A DNA stretch of 63,872 nt from Nocardioides albidus (GCF_006335005.1 NZ_VDMP01000026.1:195928-259799), one strand, 5' to 3'; counted from the first letter of the stretch, positions 27,305-36,079 are shown. Made by a program: numbers and translations. The notes: generated by a model from the sequence alone, not told the origin.

Positions 27305-27931
27305 TCAGAGGTCGATCTGGTGCTGGAGGACGTCGCGGGCCAGGGCGCTGAGCGTGTCGGCCTCGGTCTTGGCCTTGATCCGGGCCCGGTGCACGTCGAC
27401 CGTCTTGACGCTGGTGCCGAGCCGGCGGGCGATCTGCTGGCTGGGCAGGCCGTCGATGACGAGCCGGAGCACCTCTCGCTCGCGCGGGGTGAGCGACTCG
27501 AGTCGCCGGGCCACCGCGTTGCGCTGGGCCTGCTCGCCGAAACGGCGCTCCGCCTCGACCAGGTGCTCCTGCACCACCTCGAGCATGCGCTGCGGCTCGT
27601 AGGGCTTCTCGAGGAAGTCGACCGCGCCGGCCTGCAGCGCGCGCACGGACATCGGGATGTCACCGTGCGCGGAGCAGAAGACCACCGGCGCGGGATAGCC
27701 ACGCTCGACCAGCTGCTCCTGCAGCTGGAAGCCGCTCAGGCCGGGCATGCGGACGTCGACGATCACGACCGCGGGCTCCTCGGGGTCGAACTCGTCGAGG
27801 AAGGCGCGCGCGTCCGGGTAGGTGAGGGCCTCGATGCCGACACTCTCGAAGAGGAACACGAGCGACTGCCGCAGATCGTCGTCATCGTCGACGATGTGGA
27901 CGAGCGGGGAGGTGGAGGACTCAGTGTTCAT
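27305..27931 (-). CDS. FixJ-family response regulator of the IAA cluster
   Basis: A 208-aa regulator with receiver domain (VDDDDDLR, phospho-Asp in VVIVDVRMPG, Lys in LEKPYEP) and a LuxR-type HTH (TPREREVLRLVIDGLPSQQIA, partial). Similar to StyR/TodT/FixJ regulators of aromatic catabolism. It is the last gene of the reverse operon iacG-(unknown)-amidase-RR, 13 bp after the amidase. The partner is the PAS kinase at 30165-31724. A 21-bp tandem repeat (27268-27309, 19 of 21 matching) overlaps its stop. Confidence 0.9.
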   Translation of the reverse strand: MNTESSTSPLVHIVDDDDDLRQSLVFLFESVGIEALTYPDARAFLDEFDPEEPAVVIVDVRMPGLSGFQLQEQLVERGYPAPVVFCSAHGDIPMSVRALQAGAVDFLEKPYEPQRMLEVVQEHLVEAERRFGEQAQRNAVARRLESLTPREREVLRLVIDGLPSQQIARRLGTSVKTVDVHRARIKAKTEADTLSALARDVLQHQIDL

Positions 27932-27944
27932 CGGACGTGTTCGC

Positions 27945-29222
27945 TCACCGTCGGGTCGCTGAGGGGTCTGATCGTAGCGCGAGCGCGGCCTCCAGCCAGT
28001 CGCCCGCGGCGAGGAGGTCGGTCTCCTGTCCGCTGCGCCCGATCGCCTGGAGCCCGAGGGGCAGGCCGCCGGACCGAAGGCCCGGGATGGTCAGGGCGGG
28101 CAGGCCGAGCGCCTGCCAGGCCCGGCTGAGCACCGGATCGCCGGTGGCGGCCAGGCCGTGGGGAGCGGCGCCGGGCGCGGCGGGCCCGACCACGACGTCG
28201 TACGCCGCGCGGACCTCCTCGAGGCGCTCGGCAGCTGCGGCGATCGTCGCCCGGGCGGCCTCGTAGGCCGACTCCGGCGTGTCACGTCCGGTGCGCAGGA
28301 GGTCGGCCAGCGGCGTGCTCAGCCGGTCCGCGGCCGCGAGCTCGGCGGCACGCTCGCGTGCCGCCTCATAGGCCATCACGACCGGATGGGCCCGGGTCAC
28401 CTCGGCGATCAGGTCCTCGGCGGGGAAGGCGTCGACGACCGCGCCGGCCGCGGTGAAGGAGCGCGCCGCGCTGTCGAGGGCCGCCGACATCTCCTCGGCG
28501 ACCACGCCCAGCGGCGCGGCCGTCCAGATCAGCACTCGCGGCGGTGCGGGAGGCTCCGTCGGCTGCGGCTCGCCGGTGAGCGCCGCGAAGGCGAGCGCCA
28601 GGTCGGCGACGTTCGCGGCGTACACGCCGTGGCTGTCGAGGCTGTGGCTGAGCCCGGTGACTCCGTCGACCGGGAAGCGCCCGTGCGACATGACGAGGGA
28701 GGCCACGCCGCAGTACGCCGCGGGGCGGGTGACCGAGCCGGCGGTCTGGGAGCCCAGCGCCAACGGCACCTGCCCGGACGCGACCGCGGCCGCGGATCCG
28801 CTGGACGAGCCGCCCGGCGTGTGGTCGGGGGCGGCCGGGTTGACCGTGGGTCCCGGCGCGAAGAAGGCGAACTCGGTCGTGACGGTCTTGCCGGCGGGGA
28901 CGGCTCCGGCCTGCCGCCAGGCGGCGACGATCGCTGCATCGGCGGCCGCGGGTGCGGCCGCGGCGCGCAGGCCGCTGCCGCAGCGGGTGGGAAGGCCGGC
29001 CACGTCGATGATGTCCTTGACGCCGAGCGGGACGCCGGCGAGCGGAGCGTCGGGCAGGGAGGACGGCTGAGTGGGCTCCAGCGTCACCCAGGCGTGCAGG
29101 TCGTGCTCCGTCTCCGCGATCCGGCCGCGGGCGCGCTCCCACGCGGCCTCGGGAGTGGTGCGTCCCGAGCGGAGGTCGGCGACGAGCTCCCGCAGCGACC
29201 AGGGTCGCCACAGGTCGCTCAC
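27945..29222 (-). CDS. iacH: Amidase-signature enzyme, IacH-like
   Basis: A 425-aa amidase with the Ser-cisSer-Lys triad: Lys in VPLGVKDIIDVAG, cis-Ser in GGSSSGSAAAVASG and nucleophile Ser in SQTAGSVTRPAA. Proven iac clusters of Pseudomonas putida 1290 and Caballeronia glathei contain an amidase (IacH) of the late IAA pathway. It starts on GTG 29222, overlapping the stop of the preceding small gene (GTGA). Confidence 0.85.
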   Translation of the reverse strand: MSDLWRPWSLRELVADLRSGRTTPEAAWERARGRIAETEHDLHAWVTLEPTQPSSLPDAPLAGVPLGVKDIIDVAGLPTRCGSGLRAAAAPAAADAAIVAAWRQAGAVPAGKTVTTEFAFFAPGPTVNPAAPDHTPGGSSSGSAAAVASGQVPLALGSQTAGSVTRPAAYCGVASLVMSHGRFPVDGVTGLSHSLDSHGVYAANVADLALAFAALTGEPQPTEPPAPPRVLIWTAAPLGVVAEEMSAALDSAARSFTAAGAVVDAFPAEDLIAEVTRAHPVVMAYEAARERAAELAAADRLSTPLADLLRTGRDTPESAYEAARATIAAAAERLEEVRAAYDVVVGPAAPGAAPHGLAATGDPVLSRAWQALGLPALTIPGLRSGGLPLGLQAIGRSGQETDLLAAGDWLEAALALRSDPSATRR

Positions 29223-29542
29223 GCGTCGTCCCATGCGGCGTCGGCCTCCCAGTAGTCCATGCCGCTCTCGCTGACGCTGTGACGCCACGGCGAGGTGCGG
29301 CGCAAGGTGGGCTCGACCTTGGCGGTCACCGCGTCGGCCGCGTCCGGGCCGTCCTCGGGCACCTGCCAGTGCACCCAGTTGAGCTCGCGCCCCTGGGGGT
29401 CGCGCACGAAGAGGTCGACGTGGCGCCAGCCGTACCCGAAGGTGTCGTTGTAGCAGGTCAGTGTGGTGGTGTACGGCGTCTCGCCGGTGCTGTCCGTGCT
29501 GTCGGTGCCGTGGCTGCTGTGGGTGCTTTCCGTGTCGTCCAT
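29219..29542 (-). CDS. Hypothetical protein between iacG and iacH
   Basis: A 107-aa protein of no family I recognise. Residues 1-22 are Ser/Thr/His/Asp-rich and probably disordered; the rest (TLTCYNDTFGYGWRHVDLFV ... WEADAAWDDA) is aromatic-rich and acidic with five Trp. It has tight spacing on both sides (37 bp after iacG; 4-nt overlap with the amidase), so it is an integral member of the operon. Candidate new accessory protein for IAA degradation. Confidence 0.75.
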   Translation of the reverse strand: MDDTESTHSSHGTDSTDSTGETPYTTTLTCYNDTFGYGWRHVDLFVRDPQGRELNWVHWQVPEDGPDAADAVTAKVEPTLRRTSPWRHSVSESGMDYWEADAAWDDA

Positions 29543-29579
29543 GCCGTCTCCTCCTCCGGTTCTGCTCGTGACGGGCTGC

Positions 29580-30095
29580 TCAGGCGCTGGCCGCCACGGC
29601 GGGCACGCCGTGGAAGCTCCGCTGGAAGTAGACCAGCGCTCCGGCGTCGGCATCGACGGCGACGTGGTCCACCTCGACGAACATCACGGTGTGCGAGCCC
29701 CGGGTCATCTCGGCGCCGATCCGGCCGACGAGCACCGCCGCCGCATCGCGCAGCACCGGGACACCGTGCGTGTCGTGGTCCCAGACCGGCCACTCGAAGC
29801 GATCGGCCATGGAGACCGTGGTCATGCCGGCGAAGTGCTTGGCGATGTCCTCGTGCTCGACACCCAGGACGTTGACCGCGAGGCGGCGGTTGGTCCGGAA
29901 GATGTCGTGGCAGTAGCTGGACTGGTTGACGCACAGGACCAGCGTGGGTGGGGAGTCGGTGACCGAGCAGACGGCGCTGACCGTGATCCCGGCGCGGCCG
30001 CTGACCCCGTCGGTGGTGATCACGTTGACCGCCGCGGACAGGTTGGCCATCGCGGCACGGAAGTCGCGTTGCTGGGTGGACAGCTCATCAGCCAT
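29580..30095 (-). CDS. iacG: Flavin reductase, IacG-like
   Basis: A 171-aa HpaC-type flavin:NAD(P)H oxidoreductase: RDFRAAMANLSAAVNVITTDG, GITVSAVCSVTDSPPTLVLCVN (landmarks) and a conserved HTVMFVEVD near the end. It supplies reduced flavin to the IacA monooxygenase. TACCGT (30102-30107) ends 6 nt before ATG 30095, so the message is leaderless. The 16-bp iac motif lies 56 bp upstream of that box. Confidence 0.87.
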   Translation of the reverse strand: MADELSTQQRDFRAAMANLSAAVNVITTDGVSGRAGITVSAVCSVTDSPPTLVLCVNQSSYCHDIFRTNRRLAVNVLGVEHEDIAKHFAGMTTVSMADRFEWPVWDHDTHGVPVLRDAAAVLVGRIGAEMTRGSHTVMFVEVDHVAVDADAGALVYFQRSFHGVPAVAASA

Positions 30096-30152
30096 GGACC
30101 GACGGTAGGACCGGTGTCGCGAGCCGGGTATCGAGAGTTCCTCCGCAGCGCA

Positions 30153-30168
30153 TGAGGGTTTCCCCTAC
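30153..30168 (-). promoter_or_regulatory. iac-motif site 2, upstream of iacG
   Basis: Read on the minus strand: GTAGGGGAAACCCTCA. It overlaps the stop codon of the kinase gene (30165-30167), so the iacG promoter starts inside the kinase end. Spacing to the TACCGT box at 30102-30107 is 56 bp centre to centre, almost the same as at the other two sites. Confidence 0.68.
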
Positions 30169-31724
30169 GTCGACGTCTCGTCGTCGGGCGTGGCCACCAG
30201 CGGGAGCGCGAAGGCGAACCGCGATCCTCCCTCGTCGCGGCGCTCGGCCCAGATCCGGCCGTGCTGGCGCGTGATGATCCGGTGACTGAGCGCCAGCCCG
30301 ATCCCGCTGCCGTGGGCCTTGGAGGTGAACGACACCGCGAACGGGTCGTGGCGCAGGCCCCGGCCGGCGTCGTCGACGGTGAACACCCCCGACCCGGGGA
30401 GGTCGCGGGCCGTCGCCAGCACGATCCGGCGCCGCTCCGGATCGCACTGCGCCATCTCGTCGATCGCGTTGAAGCACAGGTTCATCACCACCTGGCCGGT
30501 GAGCACCCGCTCGCAGCGGACGGGCACGGGCTCGGCGGAGAGCCGCACCTCCACCTCGACGCCCGGGTCGCCCGCCCGGAGGCGGATGAAGTACAGACAC
30601 TCGGTGACGATGTCGTTGAGGTCCACGACCTGCTCGACATGCTCGAGGTGGCCGACGAAGGCGCGCAGCGTCGACACGATCGTCGAGGCCCGTTCGATCT
30701 GGGTGACCGCGCTCTCCACCCCGTAGCCCAGCTGCGTGGCGGTGAGATCGGGAAGCTGGCCGCTGGCGGTCAGCGAGCGCGCTCGGGCGAGGACGCCGGC
30801 CAGGAAGTTGCCGGCCGCCGACAGCGGCTGGCCGAGCTCGTGGGCGATGGCCATCGCCATGTCGCCCATGGCGTTGTAGCGGGCGAGGTAGTTCTCGTGA
30901 CGCAGGTCGAGCTCGCGGGCGGCCTCGCCCCGGACCCGCGCGGACACGTCGTGCAGGATCATCAGGTAGGACTCGACCTTTTCCTCGGTGTCCGGCCCGT
31001 TCGCGCTCTGGTCGCTCAACCGCTCGACGCTGCCCTCCAGCCAGATCGGCTGGTCGCCGTTGCTGTGCACCTCCAGCTGGACCGCGAGCACCGGCGCCGT
31101 GCGCTGCGCCACCTCCGCCCAGGTTGCGGCCCGGCCCTCGATCCGGAGACGGCCGTAGGCGACGAGCGGTCGGCCGACCGGCTGGTCGTCGTCGGCATCG
31201 ATCCCGATGTGCGCGAGCGCGGTGTCCGTCGCGAACCGGATGGCGCCCGCCCCGTCGAGCATGAACGCCACCGTCTTCGTGTGCCGGGCGAGCGCGTCGA
31301 CGTACGACGTCGCGATCCGCAGCTCACGCTCGATCTGCTGCTCCTTCTCGATGTCGCGGAACTGGACCATCACCGCGGGCCCCTGCATCAGGTCGACCCT
31401 GATGGCGATCGCGTCGGTGGGGATCACCCGTCCCGACTTCGAGCGGTAGTGCCACTCGATCCGGCTGGTCCCGCGCTCGACGGCCTCCTGGAGCCAGGCC
31501 CGCCCGATCACCCGGTCGTACTGCTGGGCCGAGCTGCTCATGTGGTTGGCCTTGAGCGGGCGCAGCTCGCTGACGCTGAACTCGAGCAGCCGGCAGGCCG
31601 CGGGGTTCGCCCACAGGATGTTCTTCGTGCCCGCGTCGTGGATCAGGATGCACAGCCGGGTCGCGTTCACCATCGCGACGAAGTCCTCGCTGACCAGCTC
31701 CGGCGCGCGTGGATCGAGCTGCAT
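30165..31724 (-). CDS. Cytoplasmic PAS-domain sensor histidine kinase of the IAA cluster
   Basis: A 519-aa soluble kinase. It has PAS 1 (about 15-125, LCILIHDAGTKNILWANPAA), PAS 2 (about 140-265, VAFMLDGAGAIRFATD), an H-box with MGDMAMAIAHELGQPLSAAG, and HATPase boxes (NLCFNAIDEM, HGSGIGLALS). No membrane helix, so it probably senses an intracellular compound such as IAA, as TodS/StyS sense toluene/styrene. TAGGCT (31731-31736) ends 6 nt before ATG: leaderless. It carries iac-motif site 3. Confidence 0.9.
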   Translation of the reverse strand: MQLDPRAPELVSEDFVAMVNATRLCILIHDAGTKNILWANPAACRLLEFSVSELRPLKANHMSSSAQQYDRVIGRAWLQEAVERGTSRIEWHYRSKSGRVIPTDAIAIRVDLMQGPAVMVQFRDIEKEQQIERELRIATSYVDALARHTKTVAFMLDGAGAIRFATDTALAHIGIDADDDQPVGRPLVAYGRLRIEGRAATWAEVAQRTAPVLAVQLEVHSNGDQPIWLEGSVERLSDQSANGPDTEEKVESYLMILHDVSARVRGEAARELDLRHENYLARYNAMGDMAMAIAHELGQPLSAAGNFLAGVLARARSLTASGQLPDLTATQLGYGVESAVTQIERASTIVSTLRAFVGHLEHVEQVVDLNDIVTECLYFIRLRAGDPGVEVEVRLSAEPVPVRCERVLTGQVVMNLCFNAIDEMAQCDPERRRIVLATARDLPGSGVFTVDDAGRGLRHDPFAVSFTSKAHGSGIGLALSHRIITRQHGRIWAERRDEGGSRFAFALPLVATPDDETST

Positions 31725-31781
31725 GACGACAGCCTAGGGACGGGGCGGCGTCGTTCCCATCGCCTCCGGCCAGGAGGGCGC

Positions 31782-31797
31782 TGAGGAAATCCCCTAC
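31782..31797 (-). promoter_or_regulatory. iac-motif site 3, kinase/iacA intergenic region
   Basis: Minus strand GTAGGGGATTTCCTCA, 56 bp from the kinase TAGGCT box. The same 191-bp region holds a spaced inverted repeat, GCACCGACAC (31801-31810) and GTGTCGGTGC (31852-31861), with centres 51 bp apart, and a TAGCGT box (31863-31868) for iacA. One regulator may serve both directions. Confidence 0.65.
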
Positions 31798-31915
31798 GCC
31801 GCACCGACACATCCCCAGCAGGGGGGAGGCCACTACCGATTGGCACCCCCGGTGTCGGTGCCTAGCGTCATCGGTGAGACGTGGACCACTCGGCGAGAGC
31901 TACGAGGAGCAGACG

Positions 31916-33067
31916 ATGGCGCAGACTCAGGACACCCGGGCCGAGACCGGACCCGTCGACTTCGAGGACATGCTGACCGAGCTCGCCGAGCGGCGCACGG
32001 AGTTCCGCGAGCAGTCCTACGTCTCCTCCGACTTCATCGACCGGCTCAAGGGGCTCGGCATCTATCGCGCGTCGACGCCCGCGATGTTCGGGGGCGATCC
32101 GCTCCCGCCCGCCGAGTTCCTGGAGCAGGTCGAGCGGATCTCGGCCGTCGACGGCTCCACCGGCTGGGGCGCCAGCTTCGGCTCCGCGCTGGTCTACCTG
32201 GCGGCCCTGCCGCTGGAGACCCAGGCCGAGCTGTACGCCGACGGTCCGGACGTCTGCTTCGCCGGCGGCCTCTTCCCCGTCCAGCGCGCCGAGCCCACGG
32301 ATCGGGGATTCCTCGTCAACGGCCGGTGGAAGTTCGCCAGTGGCTGCATGGGCGCCGACATCCTCGGCGTCGGGATCCCCGGCGACGACTCGACCGCCGG
32401 CAAGCCCCGCACCGCGCTGCTGCGACCGGACCAGGTGGAGATCATCCGCGACTGGGACGTCTCCGGGATGAGGGCCACCGGCTCCTTCGACCTCAGTGTC
32501 GACCACGTCGAGGTGCCGCGGGAGTGGACCTTCATCCGCGGCGGCGCCCCGACCGTCGACGAGCCGCTCTATCGCTACCCCGCGCTGGCGTACGCCGCGC
32601 AGGTGCTCTCCGTCGTCAGCGCGGGGGTCGCCCGCGCCGCCCTCGACCACGCGATCACCGTGGGCGCCGGTCGCAGCGGCGTGACCGGCGCTCCGAAGCT
32701 CGCTGACCGCGCCTACTACCGCACCGGCATCGCCGAGGCGGAGGCCGCGCTGCGCTCGGCCCGCGCCTACTTCTACGAGGTCGCCCACGAGACCTACGAG
32801 TCCGTGCTGTCCGGTGACCCGGCCTCGGAGAGGCAGAACGCGCACCTGCGGCTGTCGGCCAGCAACCTCGCTCGGGTCTCCGCGAAGGTCGTCGGACAGG
32901 TGGTGGAGATCTCCGGCACCGGCGTCATCTACAACACCCACCCGCTCCAGTGGCTGATGGACGACGCGCTGGTTCCCCAGCAGCACGCCTTCCTCGGGCC
33001 GGCGATGTTCGACGCCGCCGGCGCCGTGCTGATGAACCAGCCCGCCACCGTCCCCGGCTTCGCCTGA
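31916..33067 (+). CDS. iacA: Flavin-dependent indole-3-acetate monooxygenase, IacA-like
   Basis: A 383-aa acyl-CoA-dehydrogenase-fold monooxygenase (HsaA/IacA group): LKGLGIYRASTPAMFGG, VDGSTGWGASFGSA, WKFASGCMGADIL, GVIYNTHPLQWLMDDALVPQQHAF (in part). In known iac systems it starts IAA breakdown by oxygenating the indole ring, with reduced flavin from IacG. ATG 31916 follows ACGAGGAG. It is the first gene of an operon running to the acylase at 39575. Confidence 0.87.
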   Translation: MAQTQDTRAETGPVDFEDMLTELAERRTEFREQSYVSSDFIDRLKGLGIYRASTPAMFGGDPLPPAEFLEQVERISAVDGSTGWGASFGSALVYLAALPLETQAELYADGPDVCFAGGLFPVQRAEPTDRGFLVNGRWKFASGCMGADILGVGIPGDDSTAGKPRTALLRPDQVEIIRDWDVSGMRATGSFDLSVDHVEVPREWTFIRGGAPTVDEPLYRYPALAYAAQVLSVVSAGVARAALDHAITVGAGRSGVTGAPKLADRAYYRTGIAEAEAALRSARAYFYEVAHETYESVLSGDPASERQNAHLRLSASNLARVSAKVVGQVVEISGTGVIYNTHPLQWLMDDALVPQQHAFLGPAMFDAAGAVLMNQPATVPGFA

Positions 33068-33114
33068 GCCCTCCGGATCACCGTCGAGACCACCCACCCC
33101 ACCAGGAGGATCCC

Positions 33115-33480
33115 GTGGCCAACGAGCCGCTCCGCGTGCTGTTCTGCATCGGCATCAACCAGAACTTCTTCGACCTGCCCGAGGGCGGTGTCGCCCCCGG
33201 TGACGTCTGGACGGCGTTCGTCGGCCTGATGGACGGCATCAAGCAGCTGCCCGGCATCGACTTCATCGGCGACATCGACGACGACGCCCACATGGTCGGT
33301 CCCTCCGACGGCTGGCCGTGGACCTGCTACCTGCTCTGCGACGCCGACAGCCAGGCCACGGTCAAGGAGGCCTGCAACCTGCTGCGCACCATCCAGGTCG
33401 GCGAGAGCGACTGGAAGCTGTGGAAGTACGCCAAGATCGAAGCCCGCATCGGCCGGGCCCTCACCCCGCGGGAGTACTGA
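33115..33480 (+). CDS. iacB: IacB-like small protein
   Basis: A 121-aa protein, VANEPLRVLFCIGINQNFFD at the start and WKLWKYAKIEARIGRALTPR near the end; no catalytic motif evident. Its position between the iacA-like and iacC-like genes is that of iacB in characterised clusters, and the iac order is kept through iacF; that order is the main evidence. GTG 33115 has AGGAGGA upstream. It ends 1 nt before iacC. Confidence 0.72.
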   Translation: MANEPLRVLFCIGINQNFFDLPEGGVAPGDVWTAFVGLMDGIKQLPGIDFIGDIDDDAHMVGPSDGWPWTCYLLCDADSQATVKEACNLLRTIQVGESDWKLWKYAKIEARIGRALTPREY

Positions 33481-33481
33481 G

Positions 33482-34807
33482 ATGACCACGTTGCACGGCC
33501 CCATCGACGGTGCGTTCGACGCCGCCACGGTCAACGACCTCGAGCCGGCGGACCTGGTGCTGCCGGACCGGGTCGCCGGCCGGATGTACACCGACCCGGG
33601 CATCTTCGAGCAGGAGATGAGCCGGATCTTCGAGCGCACCTGGGTGTGGGTGGCGCACGAGTCGGAGCTCCCGAAGGCCGGCAGCTTCAAGACGACCACG
33701 GTCGGCCGCCAGCCCGTCATCGTCGCCCGCGACCGCAAGGGCAACATCAACACGATGCTCAACCGCTGCCGCCACCGGGGCGCGAGCGTGTGCGAGCAGC
33801 GGACCGGGCACGCCAACGGGTTCACCTGTCCCTACCACGCCTGGTCCTACGGGCTGGACGGCAAGCTCCGCGGCCTGCCGTACCCCGACGGCTACGAGGG
33901 GGTGATGGACAAGAGCGGGGTCGCGCTGCAGCGACTGCGCACCGAGTCCTACGGCGGCATGGTCTTCGCGACCTTCGCCGACGAGGACGAGCTGGAGCCC
34001 CTCGAGGACTTCCTCGGTGACGTCAAGCTGTGGATCGACCGCTTCATGAAGCAGGGTGGCGGCTACCCGATCAAGGTCCTCGGCACCCACCAGTTCCGCT
34101 TCAAGGGCAACTGGAAGATCCAGCTCGAGAACACCACCGACGGCTACCACTTCCCGATCGTGCACCGGTCCTGGATGGCCTCCGTCGACGCCGAGACCGC
34201 CGAGATGATGAGCTTCATGACCGACCCGGCGGCGACCACGCACGACCTGGGCAATGGTCACTCGGTGATGGAGATGGTGCCCGAGCACTCCGACCTCGAC
34301 GTGGACGACGGCACCGAGCCCCTGCAGGAGCGCTTCGCGGACCTCGTCGAGGCACTGGGCGCCCAGGGCCTCGACAGCGGCTCCGTACGCCGTCTGGTCC
34401 GCGCCATGCACGGCACGGGATTCAATCTCAACCTGTTCCCGAACGTGTCGATGTCCATCTCCTTCCTGCGGGTGCTGCGGCCGATCTCGGCCGACGAGAC
34501 CGTCATCGAGCACGTCGCGCTCGGGCCGGACGGCCCGCCGGAGATCGTCGATCCCGTGAACCGCGAGCGGCTCCGGATCCACGAGCACTTCCAGGGCCCC
34601 TTCGGCTTCGGCACGCCCGACGACGCCGAGGGCTGGGATCGCGTCCAGCGCGGCGCCGCGGCCGCCCCGGAGATGCCGATCATGGTCAACCGCGGGCTGG
34701 GCCGCGAGGAGCCGTCGCCCGAGGGCTGGCCCACCAGTCATGTGACCGACGAGACCGGCATGCGCGCGGCCTACGGAATGTGGAAGAGGATGATGAGCGA
34801 TGACTGA
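33482..34807 (+). CDS. iacC: Rieske dioxygenase large subunit, IacC-like
   Basis: A 441-aa ring-hydroxylating oxygenase alpha subunit. The Rieske cluster ligands are Cys96, His98, Cys116 and His119 (CRHRG ... CPYHAW). The mononuclear iron site is ENTTDGYHFPIVH with Asp220, His223 and His228. With the beta subunit and IacF it should oxygenate the IacA/IacE product, dioxindole-3-acetate, on the way to catechol. It overlaps iacD by 8 nt. Confidence 0.9.
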   Translation: MTTLHGPIDGAFDAATVNDLEPADLVLPDRVAGRMYTDPGIFEQEMSRIFERTWVWVAHESELPKAGSFKTTTVGRQPVIVARDRKGNINTMLNRCRHRGASVCEQRTGHANGFTCPYHAWSYGLDGKLRGLPYPDGYEGVMDKSGVALQRLRTESYGGMVFATFADEDELEPLEDFLGDVKLWIDRFMKQGGGYPIKVLGTHQFRFKGNWKIQLENTTDGYHFPIVHRSWMASVDAETAEMMSFMTDPAATTHDLGNGHSVMEMVPEHSDLDVDDGTEPLQERFADLVEALGAQGLDSGSVRRLVRAMHGTGFNLNLFPNVSMSISFLRVLRPISADETVIEHVALGPDGPPEIVDPVNRERLRIHEHFQGPFGFGTPDDAEGWDRVQRGAAAAPEMPIMVNRGLGREEPSPEGWPTSHVTDETGMRAAYGMWKRMMSDD

Positions 34808-35327
34808 GGCTGCGACGACGCTTCCGGCTGCCGGAACCCTGTCGATCACCGACCCGCGGGTCATCCGAGCGATCGAGCTCGTCTGGCGCGAGGCGACGCT
34901 CCTCGACGCGAAGGACTACCACGCCTGGGAGGCGCTCTACGCCGACGACGGGATCTACGTGGTCCCGATCGACCGTGACGCCGACAGCTTCGACGACCGG
35001 CTCAACATGGTCTACGACGACGCGCGGATGCGGTCGATGCGGGTGGTCCGGATGACCGAGGGCTTCGCCATCGCCGCGGTGGACGCCGCGACCACGGTCC
35101 GCACGGTCTCCCGCTTCGTCCCGACCACGGTCACCGACGACGAGGTCAGCCTGAAGGCGGCCCAGATCCTGGTCGCCTTCAAGCGCGGCCGTCACGACTT
35201 CTGGGCCGGCGACGTCGACTACGTCGTGCGGCTCGGAGCCGACGCGGGCGCGGACCGACTGGTGCGCAAGGTCGTCCGTCTGATCGACGCCGAGGGCGCC
35301 GTACCAGCAGCCGGCTTCCTGCTGTGA
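34800..35327 (+). CDS. iacD: Aromatic-ring dioxygenase small subunit, IacD-like
   Basis: A 175-aa NTF2-fold beta subunit: VWREATLLDAKDYHAWEALY, DDGIYVVPID and the C-terminal RLVRKVVRLIDAEG. It forms an alpha3beta3 oligomer with IacC in related enzymes; it has no cofactor of its own. Starts inside the end of iacC and overlaps iacE by a GTGA. Confidence 0.88.
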   Translation: MTEAATTLPAAGTLSITDPRVIRAIELVWREATLLDAKDYHAWEALYADDGIYVVPIDRDADSFDDRLNMVYDDARMRSMRVVRMTEGFAIAAVDAATTVRTVSRFVPTTVTDDEVSLKAAQILVAFKRGRHDFWAGDVDYVVRLGADAGADRLVRKVVRLIDAEGAVPAAGFLL

Positions 35328-36064
35328 GCACCCAGGAGCAGGTCGCCGTCGTCACGGGCGGGGCCTCCGGACTCGGGGCGGCGATCGTGCGCCGCCTGCA
35401 CGCCGAGGGCTATCGAGTCGCGGTCGCGGACCTCGACGGCGAGGGCGCCGAGACCCTGGCGCGCTCCCTCGACCAGGACGGCCGGGTCCGCGGCCTCACG
35501 GTCGACGTCGCCGCCGAGGGCGCGGCCGAGCGGTTGCTCGCCGACGTCCTCTCCGCGTTCGGCGAGGTCCACGTGCTCGTCAACAACGCCGCCCTGACGC
35601 AGGCCAAGCCGCTGATGGAGATCAGCCCCGACGACCTGAGCAAGGTCATGGCCATCAACTTCGAGGGCACCTTCCGTGCCTGCCAGGTCTTCGGGGGGCA
35701 CCTCGCCGGAGCCGGCTACGGCCGGATCGTCAACATCGCCTCGCTCGCCGGGCAGAACGGCGGCACCGCGACCGGCGGCCACTACGCGTCGTCGAAGGGC
35801 GCCATCCTGGCGGCCACCAAGGTCTTCGCCCGAGAGCTGGCCGCGTCGGGCGTCACCGTCAACGCGGTCTCTCCCGGACCGCAGGACAGCCCGGCGGTGC
35901 GCGCCATCGTCGGCGACGTCGAGGCGCTCACCCGGGCCATCCCGGTCGGCCGACTCGGGAGCATGGACTTCATCGCCCGGATGGTCGCCCTCCTCGCCTC
36001 ACCCGAGGCCGACTCGGTGACCGGCGCCTGCTGGGACGCCAACGGCGGGCTCTACCTACGCTGA
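35324..36064 (+). CDS. iacE: Short-chain dehydrogenase/reductase, IacE-like
   Basis: A 246-aa SDR with cofactor motif TGGASGLGAA, VNNAA, and catalytic Ser (NIASLAG) and Tyr-x3-Lys (HYASSKGA). In Caballeronia glathei the IacE reductase acts with IacA to give dioxindole-3-acetate. GTG 35324 overlaps the iacD stop. Confidence 0.87.
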   Translation: MSTQEQVAVVTGGASGLGAAIVRRLHAEGYRVAVADLDGEGAETLARSLDQDGRVRGLTVDVAAEGAAERLLADVLSAFGEVHVLVNNAALTQAKPLMEISPDDLSKVMAINFEGTFRACQVFGGHLAGAGYGRIVNIASLAGQNGGTATGGHYASSKGAILAATKVFARELAASGVTVNAVSPGPQDSPAVRAIVGDVEALTRAIPVGRLGSMDFIARMVALLASPEADSVTGACWDANGGLYLR

Positions 36065-36079
36065 GAGGGGACCTGTCCC

